Source of the DNA: Oscillospiraceae bacterium
GTDB taxonomy: Bacteria; Bacillota; Clostridia; Oscillospirales; Acutalibacteraceae
Assembly: GCA_015065785.1 (NCBI GenBank)
Contig: SVPR01000004.1
Location: 62,001-126,000, forward strand
Length of the DNA stretch: 64,000 nucleotides
Direction: 5' to 3'
How positions within the stretch are numbered: the first letter of the stretch is position 1; each line of letters starts with the position of its first letter. The notes under the pieces are model-generated. The model saw nothing but the letters and a program-made list of their open reading frames with translations. It was not told the DNA's origin and made no database searches. A program made the translations under genes and the position numbers. Positions 1-9,593 of the stretch are shown here, one piece after another.

Positions 1-1
1 A

Positions 2-388
2 AAAGCAATTGAGGCTATGAAAAATTCATATTCACCTTACTCAGATTTTAAAGTAGGTTCGGCATTACTTACTGAAAGTGGCAAGGTTTACACAGGCTGC
101 AATATTGAAAATGTTGCTTTTGGCCCTTCAATATGCGCGGAGCGTGTTGCATTTTTTAAGGCAATTTCTGAGGGTGAAAAAAACTTCTCAAAAATTGCAG
201 TTGTCGGTGGCAAAGGTGGCATAATATCCTCCTCTACCCCACCTTGTGGCGTTTGCAGACAGGTAATGCGTGAATTTTGCAGTGACGATTTTGAAATTTT
301 AATTGTCAGAGAAAACGAGAATTATGGCAAAGTATTGCTACAAGATTTACTTCCCTATTCTTTCAAACCGGAGATTTTATCAAAATGA
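2..388 (+). CDS. cdd: Cytidine deaminase, 5'-truncated by window edge
   Basis: Zinc-dependent cytosolic enzyme that deaminates cytidine and deoxycytidine to uridine and deoxyuridine in pyrimidine salvage. The reading frame is open back to base 2, so the Met at 17 is internal and the real start lies before the window. Counting from that Met, the zinc and catalytic motif Cys-Ala-Glu is at 40-42 and the second zinc motif PCGVC is at 76-80. The length fits the small tetrameric family of about 130 residues. The stop overlaps the pdp start by 4 bases, so the two are translationally coupled and work in one pathway. Confidence 0.95.
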   Translation, partial: KAIEAMKNSYSPYSDFKVGSALLTESGKVYTGCNIENVAFGPSICAERVAFFKAISEGEKNFSKIAVVGGKGGIISSSTPPCGVCRQVMREFCSDDFEILIVRENENYGKVLLQDLLPYSFKPEILSK

Positions 389-1686
389 GAATGTATGATA
401 TTATAAAAAATAAGCGTGACAATAAAGAATTAACAAAAGAAGAAATTGAATTTTTTGTTAAAGGCTACACCGACGGCACTATACCCGATTATCAGGCTTC
501 GGCTCTCACAATGGCAATTTTCTTCAATGGTATGACCGAAAAAGAAACCGCTATTTTAACACTTGCTATGGCAAATTCCGGTGATACAGTCGATTTGTCA
601 CAATTTAAAAATAAAACTGTAGATAAGCACTCTACCGGTGGCGTTGGTGATAAAACAACTTTAATAGTAGCACCAATTGTTGCTTCCCTCGGTTGCATTA
701 TTGCAAAAATGAGTGGCCGTGGTTTAGGTCACACAGGTGGCACTGTTGATAAATTAGAGTCAATTGACGGCTTCAACACTTCACTTACTAATGAAGAATT
801 TTTTGAACAAGTTAAAAATATTGGTATTGCAGTTGTCGGTCAGACCGGTAACTTAACACCTGCCGACAAAAAGCTTTATGCATTACGCGATGTTACTGCA
901 ACAGTTGACAGTATTCCGCTTATTGCTTCAAGCATTATGAGTAAAAAGTTAGCGGCAGGCTCTCACACAATAGTGCTTGATGTTAAATGCGGTAGTGGTG
1001 CATTTATGAAAACACCTGAAGACGCAAAAGCACTTGCAGAAGAAATGGTTAAAATCGGTAAAAATAATAACAGAAATGTGGCGGCTATTATTACCGATAT
1101 GAATACCCCTCTTGGCAAAAACATTGGCAATTCACTTGAGGTTATTGAGGCAATTGAGGTATTATCGGGTAACGGTCCTGATGATTTGAAATTTGTAGCA
1201 AAAGCACTTGCTACAGAAATAGTTGCTCTTTCTGAAAACATAGCCACAGATGAAGCCGCTGACTTAGTTGACAATGCAATTTCAAGTGGCAGAGCATTCG
1301 AAAAGTTTAAAGAATGGATTGTAGCACAGGGCGGTAATAAAGAATGGATTGAAAACCCCGATAACTTCCCGAAAGCACAATTTAAAGAAGATATAATTGC
1401 AGAAAAAGACTGTTACATTTCTTCTATGAATGCAGAAGAAATTGGTATTTCATCTGTAATTCTTGGTGCAGGTCGCGAGAAGAAAGATGACACAATAGAT
1501 ATGAGCGCAGGAATTATTTTAAATAAAAAAACTGGTGATAAAATAAAAAAAGGCGACATAATCGCCACACTTTACACTAATAATGAAAGCTCATTGAAAA
1601 ATGCAAAAGAAAAATTCCTTGCGGCAATTGAATTTTCGGACGATGCTCCTGCTCAAATTCCGCTTATTTACAAAGTAGTGAGATAA
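385..1686 (+). CDS. pdp: Pyrimidine-nucleoside (thymidine) phosphorylase
   Basis: Cytosolic enzyme cleaving pyrimidine nucleosides with phosphate to free base and (deoxy)ribose-1-phosphate. The 433-residue length is typical of the family. Residues 81-92 hold the KHSTGGVGDKTT phosphate-binding stretch, and residues 110-126 the SGRGLGHTGGT-type signature ending in DKLES. The start at 385 overlaps the cdd stop (ATGA); a second ATG at 391 is possible. Together with cdd it turns cytidine into uracil plus a sugar phosphate. Whether the enzyme prefers uridine or thymidine cannot be read from the sequence, so deoA is an alternative name. Confidence 0.95.
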   Translation: MRMYDIIKNKRDNKELTKEEIEFFVKGYTDGTIPDYQASALTMAIFFNGMTEKETAILTLAMANSGDTVDLSQFKNKTVDKHSTGGVGDKTTLIVAPIVASLGCIIAKMSGRGLGHTGGTVDKLESIDGFNTSLTNEEFFEQVKNIGIAVVGQTGNLTPADKKLYALRDVTATVDSIPLIASSIMSKKLAAGSHTIVLDVKCGSGAFMKTPEDAKALAEEMVKIGKNNNRNVAAIITDMNTPLGKNIGNSLEVIEAIEVLSGNGPDDLKFVAKALATEIVALSENIATDEAADLVDNAISSGRAFEKFKEWIVAQGGNKEWIENPDNFPKAQFKEDIIAEKDCYISSMNAEEIGISSVILGAGREKKDDTIDMSAGIILNKKTGDKIKKGDIIATLYTNNESSLKNAKEKFLAAIEFSDDAPAQIPLIYKVVR

Positions 1687-1702
1687 TATGAAAAAGTTTG
1701 TG

Positions 1703-1731
1703 TTGAATTTATAAATTTTTTCTGATAAAAT
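1703..1731 (+). promoter_or_regulatory. Sigma-A promoter for the Ig-like surface protein
   Basis: -35 TTGAAT at 1703-1708 and -10 TAAAAT at 1726-1731 with a 17-bp spacer. It lies between the pdp stop and an AAGGGG ribosome binding site before 1756, so the Ig-like gene probably has its own transcript. Confidence 0.6.
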
Positions 1732-1755
1732 GAAAACGAAAAAGGGGTTAAATTT

Positions 1756-2415
1756 ATGAAAAAGAAAATCTTAATTATTGCTTTAGCTCTTGTTTTAGTT
1801 GGTGGCGTTATTGCTTCCGCTATTTTGATTCCAAAAATGAAACATTCTAAAGATTCTGCTGACACAGAAGAATTATACAGACAAAACATTGCTTCGAATT
1901 ATGAAAACACTATCGAAACTGCTATTCCGCAAACCGAGCTTTACAACGTAATTAAAGAGCAAACCGAAACAAATGAAAACACCCCGGCTACATCTGCGGA
2001 TACTGTTTTAACGGGAGAAGCAACAAAAAATACTTATGCGAATCCGGTAGAATCAACAACCGAGGATACACTTCGTTGGGTAAAGGAATTTAAAATTGAA
2101 AAACTTCCGACAAAAACGACGTATTATGTTAACGAGGAATTTTCATTGGATGGCATTATTGTAAAAGCATATTTGAATGATGGCTCAGTTGAAGACGTTA
2201 CCCGCGATGTAACACTACTATATATACCAAGCACAGAAATGCCGGGTACAAAAACAGTTGTGCTTGAATACGTTGACAACTTCAACGACTTATTAAACTT
2301 ATTTACAGACGAATTTGTGATAACAATTATTGAGTCCGAAACAGCAACTCTTGCAGACGAAGAAACCGCACCGGATACAACCGCAACAAGCACTGAAGAA
2401 GCTACTGATTTATAA
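1756..2415 (+). CDS. Membrane-anchored protein with one bacterial Ig-like domain
   Basis: Not identified beyond domain level. Residues 3-27 are a hydrophobic helix after three lysines, acting as an uncleaved anchor or signal peptide. Residues 30-108 are a Thr/Glu/Asn-rich linker. Residues 110-192 resemble Big_3-type Ig-like folds: a YYVNEEFSLDG strand, then LNDGSVEDVT, then a PGTKTVVLEY strand. The tail from 193 is Thr/Glu/Ala-rich. The protein is therefore probably displayed outside the membrane on a flexible stalk. No catalytic motif is visible. It has its own promoter and ends at a bidirectional terminator facing glyQS. Confidence 0.7.
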   Translation: MKKKILIIALALVLVGGVIASAILIPKMKHSKDSADTEELYRQNIASNYENTIETAIPQTELYNVIKEQTETNENTPATSADTVLTGEATKNTYANPVESTTEDTLRWVKEFKIEKLPTKTTYYVNEEFSLDGIIVKAYLNDGSVEDVTRDVTLLYIPSTEMPGTKTVVLEYVDNFNDLLNLFTDEFVITIIESETATLADEETAPDTTATSTEEATDL

Positions 2416-2431
2416 ATTTGTAATAAAAAAC

Positions 2432-2465
2432 AAAAAGGAAGCACTTTTTTAGTGCTTCCTTTTTT
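2432..2465. terminator. Bidirectional intrinsic terminator
   Basis: A 14-bp perfect stem (arms 2432-2445 and 2451-2464, core GGAAGCACT/AGTGCTTCC) with a T5 loop. It is flanked by an A-run and a T-run, so it works in both directions between the convergent Ig-like gene and glyQS. Confidence 0.9.
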
Positions 2466-2469
2466 ACTG

Positions 2470-3852
2470 TTAAAACTCAATTTTCTCTTCAATATATTTA
2501 ACTAAATCAGCAATCGGGATTCTTACTTGTTCCATTGTATCTCTGTCGCGGACTGTTACACAGTTATCTTCTTCACTCTCAAAGTCGTAAGTAATGCAGT
2601 AAGGTGTACCGATTTCGTCCTGACGGCGATATCTCTTACCAATTGAGCCTGCATCGTCAAATTCAACATTGAATTTCTTTGAAAGAGTGCTGAAAACCTC
2701 AGTTGCTTTTTCGTTTAATTTCTTTGAAAGCGGAAGCACTGCACATTTGAACGGTGCAAGAGTCGGGTGAAGTCTTAAAACAACACGGGTGTCATTCTTT
2801 TCTGCGTCAACAACCTCTTCATCATAAGCCTCAGTAAGAATTGCTAAGAAGAGTCTTTCAACACCTAAAGATGGCTCAATAACATAAGGAATGTATCTTT
2901 CATTTGTTTCAGGGTCGAAGTAGTCAAGGCTCTTGCCTGATGTATTTATATGTTGAGTTAAATCGTAGTCAGTTCTGTCTGCAACACCCCAGAGCTCACC
3001 CCAACCGAATGGGAATAAATACTCGAAGTCTGTTGTAGCCTTTGAGTAGAAGCAAAGCTCTTCTTTGTCGTGGTCACGAAGACGAAGATTTTCTGCTTTG
3101 ATATTTAATGAATAGAGCCAGTCACGGCAGAAGCCACGCCAATATTCAAACCATTCTAAATCTGTACCTGGCTTGCAGAAAAATTCGAGTTCCATCTGTT
3201 CAAATTCACGAACACGGAAAATAAAGTTACCCGGTGTAATTTCGTTACGGAATGATTTACCAATCTGAGCAACACCAAATGGCACTTTTTTTCTTGTTGT
3301 TCTCTGAATATTTGCAAAGTTAACAAAAATACCCTGTGCTGTTTCAGGTCTTAAATAAAGCTCGTTTTTGCTGTCCTCTGTAACACCCTGGAATGTTTTG
3401 AACATAAGGTTAAACTGACGGATGTCTGTAAAGTTGTGCTTACCACAATCAGGGCAAGGAATTGCCTTTTCTTTAATGTAATCCATCATTTGTTCATTTG
3501 ACCAGCCTGCAACAACTGTGCCGTCAAAATCTTCAATTAAGTTATCTGCTCTGTGACGGGTTTTACATTCACGGCAGTCCATCAACGGATCTGAGAAACC
3601 GCCAAGGTGACCGGATGCAACCCAGGTTTGTGGATTCATAAGGATTGCACTGTCAAGTCCCACATTATATGGATTTTCCTGAATGAATTTCTTTCTCCAG
3701 GCATTTTTAATGTTATTTTTAAGCTCAACACCTAACGGGCCGTAATCCCATGTATTTGCAAGACCGCCGTAAATTTCACTGCCTGCATATACAAAGCCTC
3801 TGCCCTTACAAAGAGCAACAAGCTTTTCCATAGATTTTTCTGTGTTATTCAT
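2470..3852 (-). CDS. glyQS: Glycyl-tRNA synthetase, alpha2 single-chain type
   Basis: Class II aminoacyl-tRNA synthetase charging tRNA-Gly. The 460-residue single chain is the alpha2 form, not the alpha2beta2 glyQ/glyS form. Motif 2 contains [17 protein letters not shown] and motif 3 contains [15 protein letters not shown] Cys-rich insert ([11 protein letters not shown] and later CPDCGKH) probably binds zinc. A GAAAGGA ribosome binding site precedes the ATG. The gene lies 40 bases behind the ABC exporter operon on the same strand and no T-box leader fits in that gap, so it may be cotranscribed with the transporter or use an unseen promoter inside it. Confidence 0.97.
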   Translation of the reverse strand: MNNTEKSMEKLVALCKGRGFVYAGSEIYGGLANTWDYGPLGVELKNNIKNAWRKKFIQENPYNVGLDSAILMNPQTWVASGHLGGFSDPLMDCRECKTRHRADNLIEDFDGTVVAGWSNEQMMDYIKEKAIPCPDCGKHNFTDIRQFNLMFKTFQGVTEDSKNELYLRPETAQGIFVNFANIQRTTRKKVPFGVAQIGKSFRNEITPGNFIFRVREFEQMELEFFCKPGTDLEWFEYWRGFCRDWLYSLNIKAENLRLRDHDKEELCFYSKATTDFEYLFPFGWGELWGVADRTDYDLTQHINTSGKSLDYFDPETNERYIPYVIEPSLGVERLFLAILTEAYDEEVVDAEKNDTRVVLRLHPTLAPFKCAVLPLSKKLNEKATEVFSTLSKKFNVEFDDAGSIGKRYRRQDEIGTPYCITYDFESEEDNCVTVRDRDTMEQVRIPIADLVKYIEEKIEF

Positions 3853-3891
3853 TTCTATCTATCCTTTCAAAAAAGAATCAAAATTTACAAT

Positions 3892-5844
3892 TTAATAATC
3901 AGTTGAGAGTGTATGTTCAGTTGAAACTGCACCGCCGAAGCCACTTTCATACATAGCGTAATAAAGACCGCCTTTAGCTAAAAGTTCTTCGTGTGTGCCA
4001 CGCTCTCTTATTGTTCCGTTATCTATAAACAAAATTTCATCAGCCTTGCGAATAGTTGAAAGTCGGTGAGCAACAACAAAATTCGTTCTGCCCTTCATAA
4101 CCTCGTTCATTCCCTTTTGAACAAGAAGCTCTGTTCTTGTGTCAACTGATGATGTTGCTTCATCTAAAATGAGAATTGCCGGATTCTTTAAGAATGCTCT
4201 CGCAATTGTAATCAACTGCTTCTGACCACCCGAAAGATTTTCGCCGTTTTCAGTAATTTTTGTGTTATAGCCATCAGGAAGCATTTTAATAAATTCATCT
4301 GCACCTGAAAGTCTGCAAGAATTATAAACCTCTTCATCTGTCGCGTCAAGTCTTCCGTAACGGATATTATCCATAATTGTCCCATCGAAGAGCCAGGTTT
4401 CCTGTAAAACCATACCGTAAAGCTTTCTTAAATCATCACGCTTTACTGTTCTTATATCCTTGCCGTCAATTGTAATTTTACCACCTGTAACATCATAAAA
4501 TCTCATTAAAAGATTTACAAACGTTGTTTTACCTGCACCGGTAGGGCCAACAAGGGCTACAAGACTGCCCTTTTTAACTGTTAAATCTAAATGCTCCATT
4601 AAAGCCTTGTCGGGTGAATAAGAGAATGAAACATCGTGGAATTTTAACTCCTCGTTAAAGGTAAGCTCTTCGCTTGTAGGCTCATCAATTTCGCTTTCTT
4701 CATCAAAGAGCTTGAATACTCTTTCTGCTGAAGCCATACAGGATTGAATTGTGTTTGCAATTTGTGCAAGGGTTGACATTGGCGAAGTGAAAAGCTTTGA
4801 ATATGTTATAAATGTAAGAATACCGCCAATTGAAAAGGCTGTGCCCATATCATAAATAACATTACCGCCAACAGAAAATACGCCGTTATTTACTATTAAA
4901 TAACCGCCGATAATAGCAACTAAAATATAGCCGACATTATCCATTAAATTTATAAACGGCCCAATTGTGCCTGAAATAAACTGTGCTTTTCTGCTTACTG
5001 TAACAAGCTCATCGTTTATATCGTTAAATTCATCCTCTGCAAGCTGTTCCTGACCGAAGATTTTAACAATTTTATGACCTGTGTAAATTTCTTCAACATG
5101 TCCGTTTAATTCGCCTGTTCTGTCCCATTGCTGTTTAAAAAGCTTTCTTGAAACCGAAAGCACCTTTAAAGCAATTACCGCTGTAAACGGCACAAGAACA
5201 ACAATAAATAAAGTTAAGAACCAGTTTGTTATTACCATCATTATGAATACACCAATAATGGTAATTATTGAAGAAACTATTGAAATTAAATTGTGCTGTA
5301 ATGTATTACTTATATTATCAACATCATTCATTATACGGCTTAAAATATCGCCTTTAGAGTTACTGTCATAATATTTAAGCGGTAAAGAAGAAAGCTTTTC
5401 GTTGATTCTTTCTCTTAATTTTCTTACTACCTTAGCAGTTACCCCTGCCATTACATACTGCTGAATGAATGAGAAAACAGCCATTCCGCCGTAAATAATT
5501 ACGAGTGCTTTAATGCAAGGAAAAAGTGCCTCAGGTGAAATAGAACCACCGTTTAATTTTATTGCTACCTGCTCATTAAGTAAATCTAATGCATCACCTA
5601 TATAGGTAGGGCCAATTACATTAAAAAGTGCCGAAATAGCACAGGTTATTACAACAATAGCGAATGCCGTCTTTTGCTCTAAAATATACCCTGCAAGTCT
5701 TTTTGCGCTTGTTTTAAAAGATTCTGCTTTTTCTTCACCCTTACGGATTTCACGGTATGAAGAATATCTTAATTTTCGTGTAGCTCGTCTTCTTTCAAGA
5801 CGCTCTAATCTTTTACTGTCGAGAATAGGGGTTTCATTTTTCAT
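3892..5844 (-). CDS. ABC exporter half-transporter, consensus ATPase site
   Basis: Fused permease-ATPase subunit of a type IV (multidrug/lipid) ABC exporter in the inner membrane. An N-terminal basic extension of about 50 residues precedes six predicted membrane helices. The C-terminal nucleotide-binding domain has Walker A GPTGAGKTT, signature LSGGQKQ, Walker B ILILDEA with the catalytic Glu, and H-loop His in VVAHRLST. It overlaps its partner at 5841 by 4 bases, pointing to a heterodimer in which this subunit supplies the consensus Walker B. The substrate is unknown; drug, peptide and lipid are all possible. Confidence 0.93.
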   Translation of the reverse strand: MKNETPILDSKRLERLERRRATRKLRYSSYREIRKGEEKAESFKTSAKRLAGYILEQKTAFAIVVITCAISALFNVIGPTYIGDALDLLNEQVAIKLNGGSISPEALFPCIKALVIIYGGMAVFSFIQQYVMAGVTAKVVRKLRERINEKLSSLPLKYYDSNSKGDILSRIMNDVDNISNTLQHNLISIVSSIITIIGVFIMMVITNWFLTLFIVVLVPFTAVIALKVLSVSRKLFKQQWDRTGELNGHVEEIYTGHKIVKIFGQEQLAEDEFNDINDELVTVSRKAQFISGTIGPFINLMDNVGYILVAIIGGYLIVNNGVFSVGGNVIYDMGTAFSIGGILTFITYSKLFTSPMSTLAQIANTIQSCMASAERVFKLFDEESEIDEPTSEELTFNEELKFHDVSFSYSPDKALMEHLDLTVKKGSLVALVGPTGAGKTTFVNLLMRFYDVTGGKITIDGKDIRTVKRDDLRKLYGMVLQETWLFDGTIMDNIRYGRLDATDEEVYNSCRLSGADEFIKMLPDGYNTKITENGENLSGGQKQLITIARAFLKNPAILILDEATSSVDTRTELLVQKGMNEVMKGRTNFVVAHRLSTIRKADEILFIDNGTIRERGTHEELLAKGGLYYAMYESGFGGAVSTEHTLSTDY

Positions 5845-7598
5845 TCTTCATTCACCCCCGATTTATCAAGCTGAGAGTCAGCCATTTCTTTATAAACCTC
5901 ACAGCTTTCTAAAAGCTCTTTGTGAGTACCCTGCCCCACAATATTACCATTTTCAAGAACAATAATATTATCGGCATCAATTATAGTACCAACTCTTTGC
6001 GCTACGATTATTATTGCAGAGTCTGTAAGAACAGTTTTAAGTCTTGCTCTTAATTTACTGTCTGTAATAAAATCCAATGCAGAAAAGCTGTCATCGAACA
6101 TATAAAACCTTGCTTTTTTCACAATAGCTCTTGCAATGCAAAGTCTTTGACGCTGACCGCCTGAAAGGTTTGTGCCATTCTGAGAAACCATACTGTTAAG
6201 CTTATCTGGTAATTTCTCAACAAAATCACGGGATTGTGCAATTTCTAATGCCTCCCATAATTCTTCATCAGTAGCATCCTCGTTACCATATCTTAAGTTA
6301 TCGGCAACAGTTCCACTGAATAAAAATGCCCGTTGCGGAATGTAGCCCAATTTTTCATATACAGATGAAAAATCCATTTCTCTGACATCAACGCCGTCAA
6401 TTAAAACTGCGCCATCTGTTACATCATAAAAACGAGGGATTAAGTTAAGAACTGTACTTTTACCGCTACCTGTGCTACCTATAATGGCGGTAGTCTGACC
6501 TCTTTTAGCAGTAAAGCTTACATTATTCAACGCTCTTTTTAAATTGCCGTCTTCGTCTTTATAATCGAATGTTACATTTTTAAATTCAATAGTGCCCTCA
6601 TCTGTTGGCTCTGTTGTTTTTTCAGCAACAGTCATTTTTAACTCGTGGTCTAAAATTTCATTTATTCTGTTAGCAGAAATTTTACCACGGGGAATCATAA
6701 CAAACATAGCCGCAACATTGGCTAAGGCAACAACTATAAATACAAGATAGATTATAAACGCCTGTAAATCGCCCACTGTGTTTGCAATTTCAATCGGGTC
6801 TGTCAATTTATTTATCTGAATGTAGCCTACATAAATAAGAACTGCAATAATCAAGAATATAAGAAGTGTTGCAACAGGAATAAGTCCTGCAAAAATTCTT
6901 GAAACCTTTAAATTAAGACCGGTTAAATCGTCATTAGCCTTTTTAAAACGCTTGTCCTCATATTCAGTTCTGTTAAACGCTCTTATAACTCTTACGCCGT
7001 TTAGCTTTTCTCTTACTACTAAGTTAAGTCCGTCAACGCCCTTTTGAATTTTACTGAAGAACGGAACAACTGTTTTTGCAATTACCAAAGCAATTACAGC
7101 AATAACAGGGCAAACAATTAAAAGCACGAGTGAAAGACCGGGGTCCATAATCACTGCCATAATTGTACCGCCTATTAACATAATCGGTACAGCTATTATG
7201 CTTCTTAAAAGGGCAATCAACAATTCGCCAATTTGTCTTATATCGTTAGTTGTTCTTGTAATGAGTGACGGTATTCCGATTTCGTCAATATCGCCTTGTG
7301 AGAAGGTCTGAACTTTACTGAACACCATTCTTCTTAAATCGCCGGTGAATAACGCAGAGACCTTACTTGAACAGTAACTGTTTAAAAATGAAACAAACAT
7401 TGCTATTGTGCAGAGAACTATCATCAAAATACCAATATTTCTTATGTAATCCAAATCGCCCTTTGTAATACCATTGTTTATAAGAAATGACAGCATCAAA
7501 GGAAATCCTAAGGTCATAACATTGCTTATAGCCGCAAGAATTACAGTAAAGATTGCGAATCTTTTATGAGGTTTTAAAAGTTTAAAAAGTTTAATCAT
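5841..7598 (-). CDS. ABC exporter half-transporter, degenerate ATPase site
   Basis: Partner of the downstream half-transporter: six predicted membrane helices, then an ATPase domain with Walker A GSTGSGKST and signature LSGGQRQR. The Walker B reads FYMFDDS, with Asp where the catalytic Glu is expected, and the H-loop reads VAQRVGT, with Gln instead of His. Both substitutions are the hallmark of the degenerate half in heterodimeric exporters such as TM287/288. The frame opens at 7619, but the AGGGAGTG site sits before the ATG at 7598, which is the better start (585 residues). Promoter at 7653-7682. Confidence 0.92.
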   Translation of the reverse strand: MIKLFKLLKPHKRFAIFTVILAAISNVMTLGFPLMLSFLINNGITKGDLDYIRNIGILMIVLCTIAMFVSFLNSYCSSKVSALFTGDLRRMVFSKVQTFSQGDIDEIGIPSLITRTTNDIRQIGELLIALLRSIIAVPIMLIGGTIMAVIMDPGLSLVLLIVCPVIAVIALVIAKTVVPFFSKIQKGVDGLNLVVREKLNGVRVIRAFNRTEYEDKRFKKANDDLTGLNLKVSRIFAGLIPVATLLIFLIIAVLIYVGYIQINKLTDPIEIANTVGDLQAFIIYLVFIVVALANVAAMFVMIPRGKISANRINEILDHELKMTVAEKTTEPTDEGTIEFKNVTFDYKDEDGNLKRALNNVSFTAKRGQTTAIIGSTGSGKSTVLNLIPRFYDVTDGAVLIDGVDVREMDFSSVYEKLGYIPQRAFLFSGTVADNLRYGNEDATDEELWEALEIAQSRDFVEKLPDKLNSMVSQNGTNLSGGQRQRLCIARAIVKKARFYMFDDSFSALDFITDSKLRARLKTVLTDSAIIIVAQRVGTIIDADNIIVLENGNIVGQGTHKELLESCEVYKEMADSQLDKSGVNEE

Positions 7599-7652
7599 AA
7601 AAAACTCACTCCCTTTCATAAATCTTTTAAATACTCATAGATATACATCATA

Positions 7653-7682
7653 ATTATAACACATTTATATAGCGTGTCGCAA
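7653..7682 (-). promoter_or_regulatory. Sigma-A promoter of the ABC exporter operon
   Basis: On the minus strand: -35 TTGCGA (7677-7682), 18-bp spacer, perfect -10 TATAAT (7653-7658), about 55 bases before the start at 7598. Confidence 0.65.
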
Positions 7683-7785
7683 CAGTTTTTATCAAGAAAG
7701 GTGATATTTTTAAAAGAATATTCCACTTCAGGTATTACAGATGTATTAAAAAGCTTATAAATCGCCATAAAAACAAAAGGCAATA

Positions 7786-7824
7786 AAAAAGCACTATTGA
7801 CTTTTTCCGGTCAATAGTGTTTTT
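7786..7824 (-). terminator. Intrinsic terminator after the CHAP-lectin gene
   Basis: Perfect 10-bp stem (CACTATTGAC at 7792-7801, GTCAATAGTG at 7810-7819), 8-nt loop. On the minus strand it is followed by a T-run, directly after the stop at 7830. The rest of 7599-7829 holds the ABC promoter and nothing else recognised. Confidence 0.85.
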
Positions 7825-7829
7825 CTTTT

Positions 7830-9464
7830 TTATTTAGACCACACTGCATAAAGAGTTACATTTTCTTTTAAAGTGATTTTGTCACCTGCTTCAAATTCTG
7901 CTTTTTCAGAATCTTGCTCCAATGACCAACCTAAGAACCTTGAACCCTTTAATTCAGGAGTTGTTTCGCTGATTACAATTTTTGTATTTTCTTCACCGAT
8001 TTGTTCAATTGGTGTGTTTAAACCACCGTTTGCATCGTAAGTTACAGTGCATTTTGCAGCTTCATCATATTCAACCACAAAGCCTGTTAAGGTCTTTGTT
8101 TCAAAAATACCTGCAACTGACCATTTAGCAGTACCATCATTAAGCATTACTGCATAATTTTCTTTACCGCTGTTAAACTTCACTTTGCTCTGGTAATTAC
8201 TGTAATCCAAAACAGTAACCTCACGCTTTGTACCATTTACACCTAAATAATATTGGTCGCATTGCTTGAGAAGAAGTGAAAGAAGTCTGTTTTCTGAATC
8301 AGTTTCAATTTCTGCTAATTTACCACCCTTTGCCTTTGCAAAAGCAGTTGCTTGCTCATAGGTTAAAGAGCTGTCGTAAATTTCATATCTGCTACCACCG
8401 AAAGATGCAGTATTAGCAGGAATCATTTTATCAATCTGAATTTCACAGATAAAACCGGTCTGACGCTTATCACTTACAGTTTCCTGCCAGGTGCCATCAG
8501 CATTTACAATAACTGCTGTAAAATTACTTCTTGGTGAACCGGTTAAATTTGTGTAATCATATTCTTCGCCACTACTCCAGAGATAAGTGCCGTTTTCTTC
8601 GTCTGATAAACCGATATAATATTTATCGTAAGAGCCGTTTTCAATAATTCCGTTAACTATTTCCTGCTCTTCTTCACTTGTAATTGCTACAAGGTGACCG
8701 CCCATAAGCTTGCAAACCTTTTCAGCCTCGCTATATGGAAGAGCCATATCGAAAAGTGCGTAAATACTGTTTTCGGTTGTTTTAATTGCATCTGCTCTGC
8801 TGATATCAGAAACATCTGCAGAACGGTCCTGATAATTAGGACGGGCAATATAATTAATTCTTGCGTGGTTGTGAGCTGAATAGCCTGTTGCTACAGGATA
8901 TGTTATAGCTCTTACCGCGTCTGACATATTACCTTCAACTGTATAAATATATTGGTCATCAACATCTACAATAAGACCAACATGGTCAATACAACCAAAG
9001 CTACCTGAACAGGTACAGCTGAAAAGAAGGTCACCTGCTTCAACAGGCTTTGAGCCGAATTTGAAGCAATCGGCACCAACAGATGGAAGTATTGAATTAT
9101 AAGAAGAGCCTACACCTGTTAATTTTGGGAAAACAGATGTCGGAACACCTGCAACATGAGCACACCATGAAACGAAAACATTGCACCAGTAGCTTTGTCT
9201 GCCGTACCATCTGCCATATTCTGTAAAGTTATCACCACTTTCGTGATAACCAACCTGTGTTTTTGCTATGTTACAAATATCTGTAACCTGGTCACCTGTA
9301 AGTTCAACCTCACAAAGTGCTTTATAGTAGCTGCTGCTCATATAAGATGAGGAGGCGCTGTATTCAACTTTTTTAGCAGCTGCGTTTACGCTGAACATAG
9401 GTACTACTGCAAGTACTGCAGTAAGTGCTACCGCAATAGCGCTTTTAATTCTGCTTTTAATCAT
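7830..9464 (-). CDS. Secreted CHAP amidase with two C-type lectin domains and an InlB repeat
   Basis: Probable peptidoglycan hydrolase. Residues 1-28 are a signal peptide. A CHAP domain spans about 55-210 with catalytic Cys94 (WCNVFVSW), His161 (HVGLI) and a polar VEGN at 176-179. Two C-type lectin-like domains follow at about 232-342 (GGHLVAITSEEE, WQETV..RQTGFICE) and 357-466 (GGKLAEIETDSEN). Residues 472-543 form an InlB B-repeat-like module (TVTYDANGG, FLGWS, VTLYAVW). The start at 9464 follows a GAAAGG site; the frame extends upstream to 9518 without one. A WalR-like box lies upstream. The lectin folds may bind a surface or host glycan, but this is inference. Confidence 0.88.
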   Translation of the reverse strand: MIKSRIKSAIAVALTAVLAVVPMFSVNAAAKKVEYSASSSYMSSSYYKALCEVELTGDQVTDICNIAKTQVGYHESGDNFTEYGRWYGRQSYWCNVFVSWCAHVAGVPTSVFPKLTGVGSSYNSILPSVGADCFKFGSKPVEAGDLLFSCTCSGSFGCIDHVGLIVDVDDQYIYTVEGNMSDAVRAITYPVATGYSAHNHARINYIARPNYQDRSADVSDISRADAIKTTENSIYALFDMALPYSEAEKVCKLMGGHLVAITSEEEQEIVNGIIENGSYDKYYIGLSDEENGTYLWSSGEEYDYTNLTGSPRSNFTAVIVNADGTWQETVSDKRQTGFICEIQIDKMIPANTASFGGSRYEIYDSSLTYEQATAFAKAKGGKLAEIETDSENRLLSLLLKQCDQYYLGVNGTKREVTVLDYSNYQSKVKFNSGKENYAVMLNDGTAKWSVAGIFETKTLTGFVVEYDEAAKCTVTYDANGGLNTPIEQIGEENTKIVISETTPELKGSRFLGWSLEQDSEKAEFEAGDKITLKENVTLYAVWSK

Positions 9465-9547
9465 AGAATAATTTTGCCTTTCATAATTTTGAGTTTTTGC
9501 TAAAAATCTTAATATCAATAATATTTATTTCAAAGTTGTTGCAAATT

Positions 9548-9564
9548 ATTACAAAGTTGTAACA
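9548..9564 (-). promoter_or_regulatory. Candidate WalR/YycF box upstream of the CHAP amidase
   Basis: On the minus strand, TGTTAC-N5-TGTAAT matches the WalR consensus TGTWAH-N5-TGTWAH, in the same orientation as the amidase gene. A weaker copy of the ACAACTTTG core follows 21 bp downstream, about two helical turns. WalRK is the known regulator of CHAP amidases in Firmicutes. No clear -35/-10 pair could be assigned. Confidence 0.45.
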
Positions 9565-9593
9565 ATTCCTGCGAACGAATGACATTGTAACAT

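Noticed and set aside
3853-3891. T-box leader of glyQS
   Set aside because: The 39-base gap is too short for a T-box.
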